A DNA stretch of 64,000 bases from Bufo bufo (taxonomy: Eukaryota; Chordata; Amphibia; Anura; Bufonidae): contig NC_053391.1 of assembly GCF_905171765.1 (NCBI RefSeq), forward strand, positions 154,251,565-154,315,564, in the 5' to 3' direction. The notes beneath the pieces are model-generated. The model was not told the origin of the DNA. It searched no databases and saw nothing but the letters and a program-made list of their open reading frames with translations. This document shows, piece after piece, positions 1 to 12,000 of the stretch. Numbering within the stretch: the stretch's first letter is position 1; each line of letters starts with the position of its first letter. A program made the position numbers and the translations under genes.

Positions 1-24
1 TTGCCAACACTATACCTCTAATAA

Positions 25-1101
<1,077 letters not shown>

Positions 1102-4078
1102 TTAACCCCTTAGTGATCAGCCTGTTTTGGGCCTTACTGACCAAGCGTTTTCTTTTTCCTTTTTCATCGTCGCGTTCCAAGAGCTATAACTTTTATTTTT
1201 TTCTGTCTATATAGCTTTATGAGGGCTTGGACAAGTTGTAGTTTTTAATGGCACCATTTTGGGGAACACATAACTTTCTGATTAACTTTTATTAACTCTT
1301 TCTGGAAAGGAGATGGGAAAAACAGCAGTACTGTCACCGCTTTTACGTTATAAATTTTATGGCTGTAAAGGGGGCATATTAATCACCAATATTTATGCAA
1401 ATATCGATAATTAATATTCATAAATGGGAGGAGCCACCTAGTGATAACTCCGCCCATTTATGCCTTTATATAATAATAACAATACCTTCGCTATGCTTCA
1501 CACTGATCACTATGCTAGCTGCATGCGCCTTACTAAACTAACTATCGCCAATAACCACACGCCACACAGATAGTTATAAACCAAACACAGTATTTATTAC
1601 TAACAATACACTACGCACGCAATACTAACAATACAGCACTAAATATACAATCCTAAACTACACTACACAGCACAATCCCAAATTCCACCCCACACACTAT
1701 CTATATAATACAATAATACATTCGCATACACACAAATATCAGCAACCCACCCGCCTGACTAATCACTGTCCCTAAGGGGTACAAGGAGTTAAACACAATG
1801 GTGGCTCTGCAGGGGTTATTACCTGCAGGCCAAGGGACACAGGGTTATGAGTTATCAGGACAGTGGTAGCAGGGATCAGGCATTCACAGTCTAATATTTG
1901 CTTATAATTATATATATATCTATATCAATGGAATAGATATATATATTTATAGCAGCACACCACAATATAAGTAACAATACTAACTACACTAACACATTCC
2001 CATTTCCACCCATCAACTAACTATACAATTCACACATTCAATATCAACAATCCACCCCACCTGACTATTCACTGTCCCTACGGGGTACGACGAAGGGTTA
2101 AAAGGATTTGTTTGCAGAGCAGAAGCATGCTCTACAAAGGAACCAAGGCAGGGAAACAGGGGTTATTCAGGGTACAGGGGTCTATGGGGGGTGAACCAGG
2201 GGAGAGCAGGCACACAGGGAAACAGGGGTAACCAGGGGAGACCAGGGGTGTACAGCAGGGATCAGGGACACAGCAGGGAGTGGGGGTAATCAGGGGTACT
2301 AATAGGGCCACAGGATCAGGGGTACAACAGGGGTATCCAATAAGGCAAGGGTTTGGGGATCAGGGTGTCCAGTAACACGGCAAGGGTAAATCAGGGCCCA
2401 GGGTCACATCACATCAAGGGTAAATCAGGGCCCAGGGTACACATCAGGGACACAAATATAGGGGTTACAGGACCAGGGGTGGGGGTTAACCAGGGGAGAG
2501 ATATAGCGGTCGGGGGTCAGGGGATATACTTAATCCTTCCAGCGTTAGTAGGCCATTTCCAGGCGGTCATCATGGAGCTGCACTCTCCCATGTATCTAGT
2601 CTGGTTGCAAGAGACCGCATGTCTGCCATGCTGGGGGTTTTATAGCACAAAAGCAGCCCCCCCCTCCTCCTTCTTCAACAGGAGGGTGATGACATCATCG
2701 TGGGGTCGTGTGACGGAATGCTAGAGCTGAAACAAAGGACTTCCTGCACAAGCTGTAAGCCCCCAGCTGCTGCCACATAACATTACACACTCCCACGTCA
2801 TAAACGAACCAGGCTGATCAATACATATATATATATACTACCCAACCTGGGGGCACTTATATATACTAATATAAGGGGGATTATAAGGGGGCACAGCTTC
2901 CAGGGACCACATATTTCCCACAGGGGCCACCATGAGCCCCTGGGGATCACCATGGGCATCACCCCATGATGTGGTGGTTAATGTATGCATATATATACCA
3001 TACATGCCCGCACGTGTTTGCAGGCATGCATGGATATATATGCACACGTCTCAACCGTTCCTCAACAATGGCGTTCATTTTTTGGTATAAATAACATAAT
3101 ATCTTTATTCTCTGGATCACTACGATTACAGTGATACCAAATACATATAGTTATTTTTCCGTTTGACTACTTATTTGCAATAAACCCCCTTTTTTTATGT
3201 TTTTGCATTGCCGCTTCCCAAGACCCATAACTTTTTTATTTTTCTTTCTATGGAGTTGTGTGAGGGCTTGATTTTTGCAGGACAACTTGTATTTTTCATT
3301 GGTATCATTATGGAGTAAATGGCGCATTTTGATTACTTGTAATTAAGTTTTTTCGGTGGCAACTAAGAATAAATTAGCAATTCTTTCTTTTTTTCAATTT
3401 ATTTTTTACGGATGCAGCAATACCAAACATATGGGGGGGGATTTTTTTTGCAATTTTTCTTTTTTTAAAGCGTATTTTCAATAGAAAAAGAGCTTCTTTT
3501 TTTTATTGGATTTTATTTATTGAATAAATGTGTTTTTTTTTAACTTTTTTTTACCTTTTAGTAGTCCCACAAGGGGACTACAACAGACAACATTCTGATT
3601 GATTTTAAAATGCAATGCATTATCCCTATATTGCATTGCATTTTAATGTCAGTGCTATTCTGACATTGACCAGCAGGCTGTACCAGAGAGGCGCAGGCTG
3701 CTGGAAATTAGTCAAGGCTGGTCTGAGGCCTAAATGAGACCCCAGCCAGCCTTCACACACATCAGCACCCCGCGATCGCATTTGCGGGGTGCCAATAGGA
3801 GACAGAGGGAGTCCGCTCCCTCTGTCAGCACTTTACATGTGGCGGGCACCATTGCCCGTGGCATGTAAAGTATTAAACAGCCCAGATTGGCACTCCTGCC
3901 AGTCCAGGCTGTTAGAGCAGTGCCGCAGCTCTCATGTGAGAACTGGGCCCTTGCTTCCCGCTGCACTGGGGACCCGTGCAGCGCTTAGACTGGTCTGCCG
4001 TAAAAAAAAAGGCCGCTTAGCTTAAAGCCCCTTAGTGACCGCCGTAAAAACAAGTATGGGTGGTCACTAAAGGGTTAA
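1102..4078. mobile_element. TTAA-flanked non-autonomous DNA transposon (piggyBac/Kolobok-like), composite
   Basis: TTAA stands at both ends (1102-1105 and 4075-4078). Inside it the termini are inverted: CCCCTTAGTGATCA on the left and the complement of CCCTTTAGTGACCA on the right. No transposase is seen. Two similar modules in the same orientation, each with an ATAACTTTTATTTTT-like tract followed by GTGAGGGCTTG or ATGAGGGCTTG, occur near 1190 and 3230. This suggests two related copies, or one copy interrupted by the low-complexity block 1465-3060. TTAA target duplications occur in both the piggyBac and Kolobok superfamilies, so the family is not fixed. Confidence 0.6.
1465..2540. repeat. Degenerate duplicated module and G-rich minisatellite inside the TTAA element
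   Basis: A module rich in ACACTA/CACAC and ending CACTGTCCCTAAGGGGTAC (near 1766-1785) recurs with CACTGTCCCTACGGGGTAC near 2070, an offset of about 305 bp. It is followed from 2140 to 2540 by a G-rich, CAGGGG-based irregular minisatellite. The open frame at 2353-2724 is a by-product of this repeat. The dense GGG runs could form G-quadruplexes; that is inference. Confidence 0.6.
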
Positions 4079-4466
4079 CTGCATCTACATTAAATCTGAA
4101 AATGTGTGCTATCATAGCTCTATTCATACAGCATGTCTATGGGAGAAATTTACAGAGCCTTTTATGCAGATTTTTTTCATAAAAACATAATCTGGTGCCT
4201 TCCATTTTTGTGTAAAATGTATTACTTTTGAAACGTTTCTCTGCTCTCATCACTTTAAAAAAGTGGGTGAAAAAGTGGTCAGTTTGCTAGATGAGTAGGT
4301 GTATGCCAGATTTAATAAATGTGACTTTTTTCAAAAAGTTGCACTATCTTGCTCCATTAAGGGTGTGGCATAGAAATGAAGTCATAGACAAAGTGTTATT
4401 TTGAAAGATGTGTGATATGTTTCAACAAGACAGGGAGAATTTACAATGTGTGATATTTTTAAAGGG
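4079..4466. other. Intron sequence without recognisable features
   Basis: I see no gene, clear repeat boundary or strong structure here; it is AT-rich intronic sequence. Confidence 0.5.
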
Positions 4467-4934
4467 CATCTATCAGCAGATTTGTTCCTATGAAACTGGC
4501 TACTTTGGTGACATCGCTATTGGTCTCATGTTGATATGTGTCCAAATTTTTATATATGTAAATGAGGATCTAGGAGCAACAGGGGCATTACCATTACACC
4601 TAGATGCTCTGCTCTCTCTGCAACTGCCACGCCCTCTGCACTTTGATTGACAGGACCAGGTGTTATGATGCTTCCACTGGCTGGTCCTGTGAATATAAGT
4701 GCAGATTGCACAGCAGTTGCAGAGAGAGCTGAGTATCTAGGTGTAACAGCAACGCCCCAGTTGTTTCTAGAGGCTCATTTGCATATATATTAGAACTTCA
4801 TTTTTCTAAGCAATGCAGGCACATATGACCATGGGACCAACACAGATGTCTTCAGCTGCCAAGCATTTTGCGGACCGCACATCGCCGGCACTAATAGAAT
4901 ATGCCTATTCTTGTCCGCAATTGCACCCAAGAAT
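4467..4934. repeat. Left part of an older interspersed repeat, split by the LTR-like insertion
   Basis: Sequence beginning AAAGGGCATCTATCAGCAG resembles an interspersed repeat I know from frog genomes. It contains a locally inverted pair, CTCTGCTCTCTCTGCAACTG (near 4608-4627) and its near complement in GCAGTTGCAGAGAGAGC (near 4714). Its continuation resumes after the insertion at 5936, with the junction AGGAC duplicated. No coding potential. Confidence 0.5.
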
Positions 4935-4939
4935 AGGAC

Positions 4940-5930
4940 TGTCACGACGGGGAGTGGGGGAACCCCCCACCGTGTGGTGTCAAAAGATAAAAGGGGATCA
5001 ACCTGGCCAAAAGGAGTAATAAGGGAGCAGGTCACCTCCTACAGCGTCCCTAATCCTCTCCCTGACTCCTCACCGTATGAGCAGACCCTGATGGTAGGAC
5101 GACTCATACTCATGATTCCTAGAGACCCTAAGTCGCCCTGGTAATTCCTCACCAAGTAGCAGGGAAGAGACGACCTGTTCATCCCAGTCATGGAGGAACA
5201 GGAATCTCTATCTGAGGCCAGGCTGCAAGGAGAGGGGAACACATACAGCATATGGAGATGGCAGGTAAGCGAAACCCATAACACACTTACCTGCCACAGA
5301 CACACTGACTGGAACCCGTGCACAAGTGCTGGTGTCCACACCAACATTAAAGGACACAGCAAACAACAAAACCCACACAGGAACCCAGGACACGCATAGC
5401 TGCAATAAACGTGTGACAGGGGAATGTCTAGAAAACATGCTGGACACCAAACATCACCTGCCATTTAACACCACGCAAGACATACAACACCCTGAACATA
5501 ACCCACGCAATTCAAAACATAAGAGGGGAAGGAGACACCATAAGAACATCAACATCTATGACCACAAGGGTGGCCCTCACTGGACAGATGGAAAACCCTG
5601 GACTGGAGCAGAGCTCCAGCACCAACGACAGCTGAAGTACCACTGACTCCAGCCAGAAAACCACAGAAGATAAAAGCCAAGTGACCACACCCAGTCAGGG
5701 AGTTAACCCTTACAGCACCAGACAGAGGGAGGCTATAACTTAAAGGGGAAGTGCACACACAAGCATACTAAACCACTCGTTACCACCGGCAACAGCATGC
5801 GTGGCAAGCATGTCACAGCAATCACCCAGAAGGCCGAGACACTTCCACCGCATGCTCTCACAGCAACACGTTTCCGCGGGCAACCGCAAGTGTGGCAACA
5901 GAGTCACAGCGCAAACCAAAGGCCGTGACA
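4940..5930. mobile_element. Solo-LTR-like insertion (991 bp) with 5-bp target duplication
   Basis: The insertion begins TGTCACGACGG and ends GGCCGTGACA, so it has TG...CA termini set in a short inverted repeat (TGTCACG/CGTGACA). It is flanked by a perfect AGGAC duplication (4935-4939 and 5931-5935). The terminal dinucleotides, the 5-bp duplication, the 1-kb length, the lack of long open frames and an AATAAA at 5404-5409 fit a solo LTR, perhaps of a Ty3/gypsy-like element. A non-autonomous DNA transposon with a 5-bp duplication is the alternative. No internal retroelement genes are present, as expected after LTR-LTR recombination. Confidence 0.65.
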
Positions 5931-5935
5931 AGGAC

Positions 5936-6110
5936 ATGTTCTATTTTTTTCGGGAACAGAAATGCAGACCCGGAAGTGCGGATCCACAAATCCGGATCCG
6001 GGCAGCACATAGTGCGACCCCATAGAAATGAATAGGTCCGCAATTCCGTTCCGCAAAATGCGGAACAGAATTGCGGACGTGTGAATGGAGCCTTACATGT
6101 ACAGTGCTCT
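5936..6110. repeat. Right part of the older repeat interrupted at 4940
   Basis: Sequence rich in GCGGACCGGAA-like words (for example CCGGAAGTGCGGATCC) continues the repeat broken by the LTR-like insertion. It resembles the interior of the Harbinger MITE at 34325-34650, including ACATGTTCTATTTTTTT-type wording. Confidence 0.5.
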
Positions 6111-6114
6111 AAAG

Positions 6115-6300
6115 TTAAAGGGGTTGTGTCACTTCAGCAAACAGCATTTTATTATGTAGAGAGGATTAATACAAGACACTTACTAAAGTATTGTGATTGT
6201 CCATATTGCCTCCTGTGCTGGCTAGATTCATTTTTCTATCTCATTATTTATGTATGCTCGGATCTACAATTGTAATTTATTTTTTTTTTAGAAAGTAACT
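6115..6300. repeat. Left half of a TTAA MITE of the 31333-32418 family
   Basis: TTAA at 6115 is followed by AGGGGTTGTGTCACTTCAGC and a TTAATACAAGACACTTACTA segment, closely matching the left end of the element at 31333. A matching right end lies at 9343-9582. These may be the halves of one copy separated by later insertions, or two fragments. Confidence 0.6.
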
Positions 6301-6320
6301 GACTAAACTGTAATTAGACT

Positions 6321-6662
6321 CATAGAGGGTCATATATGAAATCAGATATGTCAGTTTTGTGGTGTAAAAAAGTCATGGCAACTGCAACATTTCCATGGCA
6401 ACTGAGACATTTTTGCGACATTTCATGATCCTCACCACTTTTCACAGTCGTCTATGTTTAGGAGGTAAAAGGGAGATTAGACCTGGATTATGTGACATTT
6501 CCTTGTGCTACTTTTGCAAAAGTGGCAAAAAATTTGCCACCCACATCAGTCAAAAAAATTCAAAAAATGTCACAGTTGCCATGGAAATGCCATAGTTGCC
6601 ATGACTTGCGACTTTTTTTATGCCACAAAACTGACATGATTTCAGAAATGACCCCCAGAGAG
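6321..6662. mobile_element. Hairpin MITE with long inverted ends
   Basis: The ends are inverted copies: CATAGAGGGTCATATATGAA at the left and, complemented, GGGGGTCATTTCTGAAATC at the right, continuing inward through TCAGTTTTGTGG and CATGGCAACTG words on both arms. No coding capacity. The target duplication is not clear. Confidence 0.65.
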
Positions 6663-6816
6663 AGTAATATTCAGGAACAGCAGGGTAAATACTGTAATAA
6701 ACAATCTATGTATAATGAAATTCCTCTGTAATGTCTGCACCACAGAGGTTTGGTAAGAAATATACATATTGCATCTACAACAAAGACTGTGATAATGTTC
6801 CTTATTTCTAACAGAT

Positions 6817-6842
6817 CCCCCCCCCCCCCCACACACACACAC
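6817..6842. repeat. Poly-C followed by (CA)n microsatellite
   Basis: A 14-base C run is followed by six CA units. It is low-complexity sequence only. Confidence 0.9.
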
Positions 6843-7663
6843 CTGGGTTGATATATTTTGATTTTCAATTAAAATGCTTACATTGTTCTGGTCCTCTCTG
6901 TGTATTCTTAAAGGGTACTAAACAATTAACAGCGCGTCAATGTCTTATGTTTTACTGTTTATTTTCCGTAATCGGTCGTACACAAGAACTGAAAAAAAAC
7001 AAGGGAAAAACACTGATAAAAAGAAGAAATGATTTTCAGGAATAAATTGCCTATTGCAAAAGGATTTACTATTTGTATTCATTAATTTATTCTTCAGTTA
7101 AAAAATAAATAGACTATCAAAAAGTTTAATTAGCACTTGTACCCCTAGGATAGATTCGTAGGTCTGAATTATATTCATGTTATTTATATAAAGCACACGA
7201 TTTTCTCAATAACAAAGAATGAACAAAAGTCTGGAAATAGCTGCTGAACATTGCGACATGTACTCAGCAGAATATCGATATGAACAGTTGTCACCTAAGA
7301 GACTCATTTCATCCCTTCCTCACTCGATGTGCCATTTGTTCCCTGCCATTATCCTTCTATTTATATTAGTCAATGACATATAGAGCATTTCCCTAATACA
7401 TATCTACATAATGTACATACATAAATATCTATCAGTATCAGTAGATTATAAAAGACATAATCTGACATAGAACAGAGACAGCCATTTACAATTGGCACTT
7501 TGCTGCTAGAATGAGTGTATGTACAGTATGTAAAATATGCTTACAGTTTTACAGTACTTTTAGTCATATTTTATAATCTTACGTGTTTTCCTTGATTCAC
7601 ATCCTTTTTAAGAGTCCATGACTTCCACAGCTGTGCATAGAGTCTGACTTAAAGAACATTTTA
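6843..7663. other. Intron sequence without recognisable features
   Basis: AT-rich intronic sequence. No gene, clear repeat or strong palindrome was seen. Confidence 0.5.
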
Positions 7664-7795
7664 GGAAATTGCTACATGGTCCCCTTCTGCGTGACCATTT
7701 TTTAAATCTAATGATGCTTACACCTTCCAAATTATAGCTCTAATATACTTTATTAGAAAAAATACAGAAATGGTACTGCCAGTTTCATGTTTTAT
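7664..7795. repeat. Dispersed direct repeat, copy A (with 9593-9725)
   Basis: This segment is similar along its length to 9593-9725. Both start GGAAATT.CTAC and share GGTCCCCTT, a CTAATATACTTT tract, an AATACAGAAATG word and CCAGTTTCATGTTTTA at the end. The unit is not coding and its family is unknown to me. Confidence 0.65.
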
Positions 7796-7983
7796 GTACA
7801 CCTTTAGGGACAATTGTTTTTATTATTATTGCATTGTACTCATTTTGAGCTAAAAATCCTTTTTTTTAATTGGTCTGTATAAAAAATATGGCATCTTTTT
7901 TTCTGTACAGGATTGAGATGCTCTAGTAGCACCTTTTGGATTTTCAGTCAGACCAGGAGCAGACGGACTCCTTATCTCTGCTG

Positions 7984-9117
7984 CAGGGCCGTCTTTAATA
8001 TGGATCCTGCCTTCTCACACCTTAGCAGGCAATCACGCCCTCCACCACAACCACACACAAAAAATCCACACACCTGGTAGAGTCCAGTGAATGACTGTAA
8101 ATACTTCCAGTTCTGAAGACTCCAGCGGACTCAGGCTGGAAGTGGGCACCGCTCTGCAGGAAGGAGACCGGGGCTCGGCTCACCCTAGCGTTACAGTGCA
8201 CCCCAGCACCTCACAGTATGCAGTATAGCACCCTATAGTATACAGCACCCTATAGTATACAGTATAGAACCCCACACTATACAGTACCCCACAGTATATA
8301 GTAAAGCAGTATAGCAGCCCACAGTATACAGCACCCCACAGTATACAACACCTCACAGTATACAGTAGAGCAGTATAGCACCCCACAGTATACAGCACCC
8401 CACAGTATACAACACCTCATAGTATACAACACCTCACAGTATACACGATACAGCCCCCCACACTATACAGTACAGCAGTATAGCACTCCACACTATACCG
8501 CACCCACAGTATACAGGCCCCCCACACACTATACAGGCCCCCCACACACTATACAGGCCCCCACACACACTATACAGGCCCCCACACACTATACAGCCCC
8601 CCCACACAGTATACAGGCCCCCCCACACAGTATACAGGCCCCCCACACAGTATACATGCCCCCCCACACAGTATACAGCCTAGCACACAGTCCCACACAG
8701 TATACAGGCCCCCCACAGTATACAGCCCACCACAGTATACAGCCCACCACACAGTATACAGGCCCCACACAGTATACAGGCCCCACACAGTATACAGGCC
8801 CCACACAGTATACAGGCCCCACACAGTATACAGCCCCACACAGTATACAGCCCCACACAGTATACAGCCCACCACTATACAGTAGTTTACAGTATATTAA
8901 CATAACAGCCCCTGTCACCTTTTTCTGATGTAATCTTCACACAAAAAAGCTCCACAGTTAATTCCTGCTAGGACCTGTGATGACCTCATAGCCATGTGAC
9001 ACCCGGGGCAGTAGCTAGCAGGGCTCAAGAGGCAGCTGCCTTGGGCCCCCAGGAGCAACTGGGCCCGGGGCAGCTGCCCCTTTTGCCCCTTGGTAAAGAC
9101 GGCCCTGCTCTGCTGTC
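7984..9117. mobile_element. Non-autonomous hAT element with 8-bp target duplication
   Basis: The element starts CAGGGCCGTCTTTA and ends TAAAGACGGCCCTG, a near-perfect inverted repeat. It is flanked by a perfect 8-bp duplication CTCTGCTG (7976-7983 and 9118-9125), which is diagnostic for the hAT superfamily. It encodes no transposase; most of its interior is the minisatellite at 8213-8885. Confidence 0.85.
8213..8885. repeat. CAGTATACAGG-type minisatellite inside the hAT element
   Basis: Dozens of imperfect units built around CACAGTATACAG follow one another, grading from ~20-bp units with CAGTATAGCACCCCA to very regular CCCCACACAGTATACAGG units near 8520-8870. Long open frames on both strands are produced by the repeat and are not genes. 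The increasing regularity towards the right end suggests recent expansion there. Confidence 0.92.
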
Positions 9118-9125
9118 TGACCTTA

Positions 9126-9342
9126 TAAAAACTCATTATAGCTCAGTTCTTATCTTACTGATGAGAATGTGGCTTAATTAAGTGTTGCTGACCTCTCAGT
9201 AGTTTAGAGATAAGGTTTATTAGATGATTGGCACAAAGTGAAAGTACAAGTCACACAACTAGAAAAACAGTTAACCGTTTGTGACAGTACAGCTCAATAT
9301 TTTCAATAAAGCCCAATTGAAAAAAAAAAAATTTGGAGCCAA
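9126..9342. other. Short intronic spacer
   Basis: No gene or clear repeat was recognised. A poly-A-like tract is present near 9320. Confidence 0.4.
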
Positions 9343-9582
9343 AAAAGCAAATAGGAGCGCACCCAGGCTAGTGATTTTTCCTATATTGTGCAAGCACTAC
9401 CACCACTGATGGATTGTAGGGTGGTCTGTAGTGGTGGAAACAAGCAGTGTATAATGGGATAGAAAAATGAATTCAGACAGCAAAGGAAGCAATATGGATA
9501 ATAACAATATATTAGTAAGTGGCTTGTATTAACTTTCTCTAAATGATAAATGCCACTTATTGAAGTGAGAAAACCCCTTTAA
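9343..9582. repeat. Right half of a TTAA MITE of the 31333-32418 family
   Basis: The segment contains GCAGTGTATAATGGGATA, an AGGAAGCAATATGGATAAT tract and ends TGAAGTGAGAAAACCCCTTT against TTAA at 9579-9582. This matches the right end of the element at 31333-32418. Confidence 0.6.
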
Positions 9583-9592
9583 AAAATTTTTG

Positions 9593-9725
9593 GGGAAATT
9601 ACTACTAGGTCCCCTTGTGCATGACCACTTTTTAACTTACATCTTACAAATGTTAAATCTAATATACTTTTTTAAACAAATTATTAGAAAGAATACAGAA
9701 ATGAGACCGCCAGTTTCATGTTTTA
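9593..9725. repeat. Dispersed direct repeat, copy B (with 7664-7795)
   Basis: See the similarities described for copy A. Copy B begins right after the TTAA MITE end. The two copies bracket the hAT insertion 7984-9117 and the MITE half 9343-9582. Confidence 0.65.
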
Positions 9726-9730
9726 CAAAC

Positions 9731-10253
9731 TTGCACTATTTTTGAATGCAGATTAAGACCCAGTTTATATAAGGCTGGCTTTACACTACCACTATCAATT
9801 TCCATTGCTCTGATCCATTACAACAGCAGAAGAAGGAAAATAACTAAAGTTCCAGATCTGGAACAAAACTAAACCAAACAATGTCAAATAGTTGGAGAGT
9901 CTGCTCCTGCATGCAGGACTTTTTTGTCCCCTGGTTTTTTCCGGAACCTGCCACAGCCTCTGATGCAGATGTGAACCTATCCTAATCCATTTGCTGCATT
10001 GTAAAATATGAACTGCCAATATTAGTCAATGGGGCCATTTTCATTTTTTTAGATGAATTCATAAGAAATTACTACATCATAATACATTAATACTTAAATA
10101 TAGACAAAACCATTGGCACTTTGTGTCAATTCAAGCTTTGTATAGTAGATTTCATTTCCCAAGCTCCTGTTTTTGAGCCCTAAGGCTAGGTTTACATTAC
10201 CAGTATTCAACAAGGACAATTGATAATGCTTATAGGAAAAAATACTTCTGTAA
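9731..10253. other. Intron sequence without recognisable features
   Basis: No gene or confident repeat boundary was seen. A short stretch near 9770-10020 has the look of an old MITE, but I could not find both ends. Confidence 0.4.
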
Positions 10254-10570
10254 GGCCTCGTTCACATCACGTTTAGAGCCTTCAGTCAGAGGTAAACGCC
10301 AGGAGGACTCCTGACTTGTACCTTTAACAGAAGACTGTAATGTATCCCACTGTATAGGCCTATAGTTTGATATGTCACTCATGCATCCCCTTCCCCTCTA
10401 TACCAGTCCTTATCCATCAGTAGCACAGCATGGGAGGCATCCCAAGCCTCTCTATACCCCTCGAACAGTCAGATTACCAGCTTGTCCTCTGTCCTGTGCT
10501 AACTTCACAGCAGCTTAGGTTTCCTGACATACACGCTAAACGTAGGGAAAAACATGGTTTGAACTCAGCC
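10254..10570. mobile_element. Probable Harbinger-like MITE
   Basis: The left end GGCCTCGTTCACATCACG and the right end (complement of TTTGAACTCAGCC) are inverted relative to each other and resemble the GGCC termini of the Harbinger-type elements at 34325 and 34905. Flanks are TAA on the left and TTA on the right, so a TTA/TAA duplication has decayed or the assignment is wrong. GTTTAGAGCCT and ACGCTAAACG words are also partly inverted. Confidence 0.45.
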
Positions 10571-11103
10571 TTATATAACAAAGAATAGGGCCGAATAAAT
10601 CAGTTTGCACAAAAAATCAGAGGCACAAAGAGAGGTTTAGTATGGGACTAGAGAACAATAAAAGTATTAGGTTATGGATCTGTACAACCCAGATTCATGA
10701 AACGGTCTTGCACATAAAGTAATTTGCAGGTTGAATTTGTATTAAGTGCATTCATGTAAGAAGCATTTCTGATGTATAGCAGCATGTAAGTAAGGGATGA
10801 TATATATAGTACAGTTGTAGCTTTCAAGCAATGCATATAAATGCACAACTTTACCAGTACACGGCAACTCACCAACAAACTTTATAAATACATCAAATTT
10901 AAATGAGTTTTCTCAATATAGTGGCATGTTGAAAGGATATGCCACCCATGTCCTATAAGTTGGGGTATGACCCATAAAATAAGATTGCTATAATGTAGTT
11001 TCAACTATGGTAGGAAGGTGCTATACTACTTCGACAGTCAGTGTCACATTGCTTTTACAAGGCAGCCACATGGACTACAGTATAACTAGATTGATTATAA
11101 TAT
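10571..11103. other. Intron sequence without recognisable features
   Basis: AT-rich sequence in which I see neither a gene nor a bounded repeat. Confidence 0.45.
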
Positions 11104-11206
11104 TGGCTTCAAAATACAGGCAAGCAAAGTGGACCATAGCATATCCTGTTTGTCCAAACAGGATATGCTATGGTCCACTCTGCTTGCCTGTATTTTGCAG
11201 CCACTA
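11104..11206. repeat. Near-perfect 103-bp palindrome
   Basis: The arms GGCTTCAAAATACAGGCAAG... and ...CTTGCCTGTATTTTGCAGCC fold back almost perfectly around a TCC loop near 11153-11155, with only two or three mismatches. There is no coding content. It abuts the left end of the hAT MITE at 11214. It is probably a small fold-back MITE or a recent inverted duplication. Confidence 0.85.
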
Positions 11207-11213
11207 TTATAAT

Positions 11214-12000
11214 TAGAGATGAGTGAATTTTCCGGTATTGAGTTCCGTCCTAGGGGCTCAATACTGGAAAAAAAACGGATCCATTTTATCCTAATGCATT
11301 CTGAATGGAGAGCAATCCATTCAGTATGCATCAGGATGTCTTCAGTTCAGTCACTGTATGGTTTTTAGACTGAGAAAATACCGCAGCCTGCCGGAATCCA
11401 GCAACGCAAATTGTAAAAATACCCTTAAAAGTTTGATTCAGATGATTCACCGAATTTCACAAAAAATATTTCTTCATGACTAATTACTTCGGCATGAAGC
11501 ACATTTCTTTTGTAATTAGCAGGTGCAATGACAGGGAGATGCAGTAGAGCCGCCCCCGTCATTGTACTTCTAAGATGCCACATTCATACATGATTGCGGC
11601 ATCTGAGTGTAAAATGAACAATATATATATTTTTTTTATCAAACTTACCTCTATTTGCTCGCTATGGGCTGGGCACCGCCATCTTGCTTGAAGATCTCAG
11701 CAGAAATCCTGTGCGGCGCGAGATTACGTCAACACGCCAGCTGGCATGGTGACATACAACGTCATCACGCCGGCCGGCCTGATGATGTAATCTTGCGCCG
11801 CATGGGATTTTGGACGAGATCTGCAAGCAAGATGGAGGCTGGCGGTCCGTCGCGAGCAAATGGAGGAAGTAAGTTTGAATTTTTTTTGTTTTTTATACTA
11901 TTTCAGGTTTAATCGATTCGCTGACACGAAGCACGAGGAAATTCGGCTTCTAGGCGAATCGAATTTATCCTGAAATTCGGATCGAATTCGCTTATCTCTA
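11214..12000. mobile_element. hAT-type MITE (TAGAGATGAG termini)
   Basis: The left end TAGAGATGAGTGAATTTTCC pairs with the right end, the complement of CGAATTCGCTTATCTCTA. The 8-bp flanks (ATTATAAT and ATTGGTAT) match at only five positions, so the duplication is decayed or the ends shifted. Inside is an inverted pair near 11682-11736 and 11782-11836 (CATCTTGCTTGAAGATCT and its complement). The right subterminal word CACGAAGCACGAGGAAATT recurs in the hAT elements near 41570 and 56630. Confidence 0.7.

Noticed and set aside
2353..2724. 123-codon open frame
   Set aside because: It lies mostly in the G-rich irregular minisatellite of a TTAA element and shows no recognisable protein features.
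8434..8928. Long overlapping open frames on both strands with VYCVGG or TQYTGP repeats
   Set aside because: They are produced by the CAGTATACAGG minisatellite, whose unit lacks stops in several frames; there is no domain or start context.
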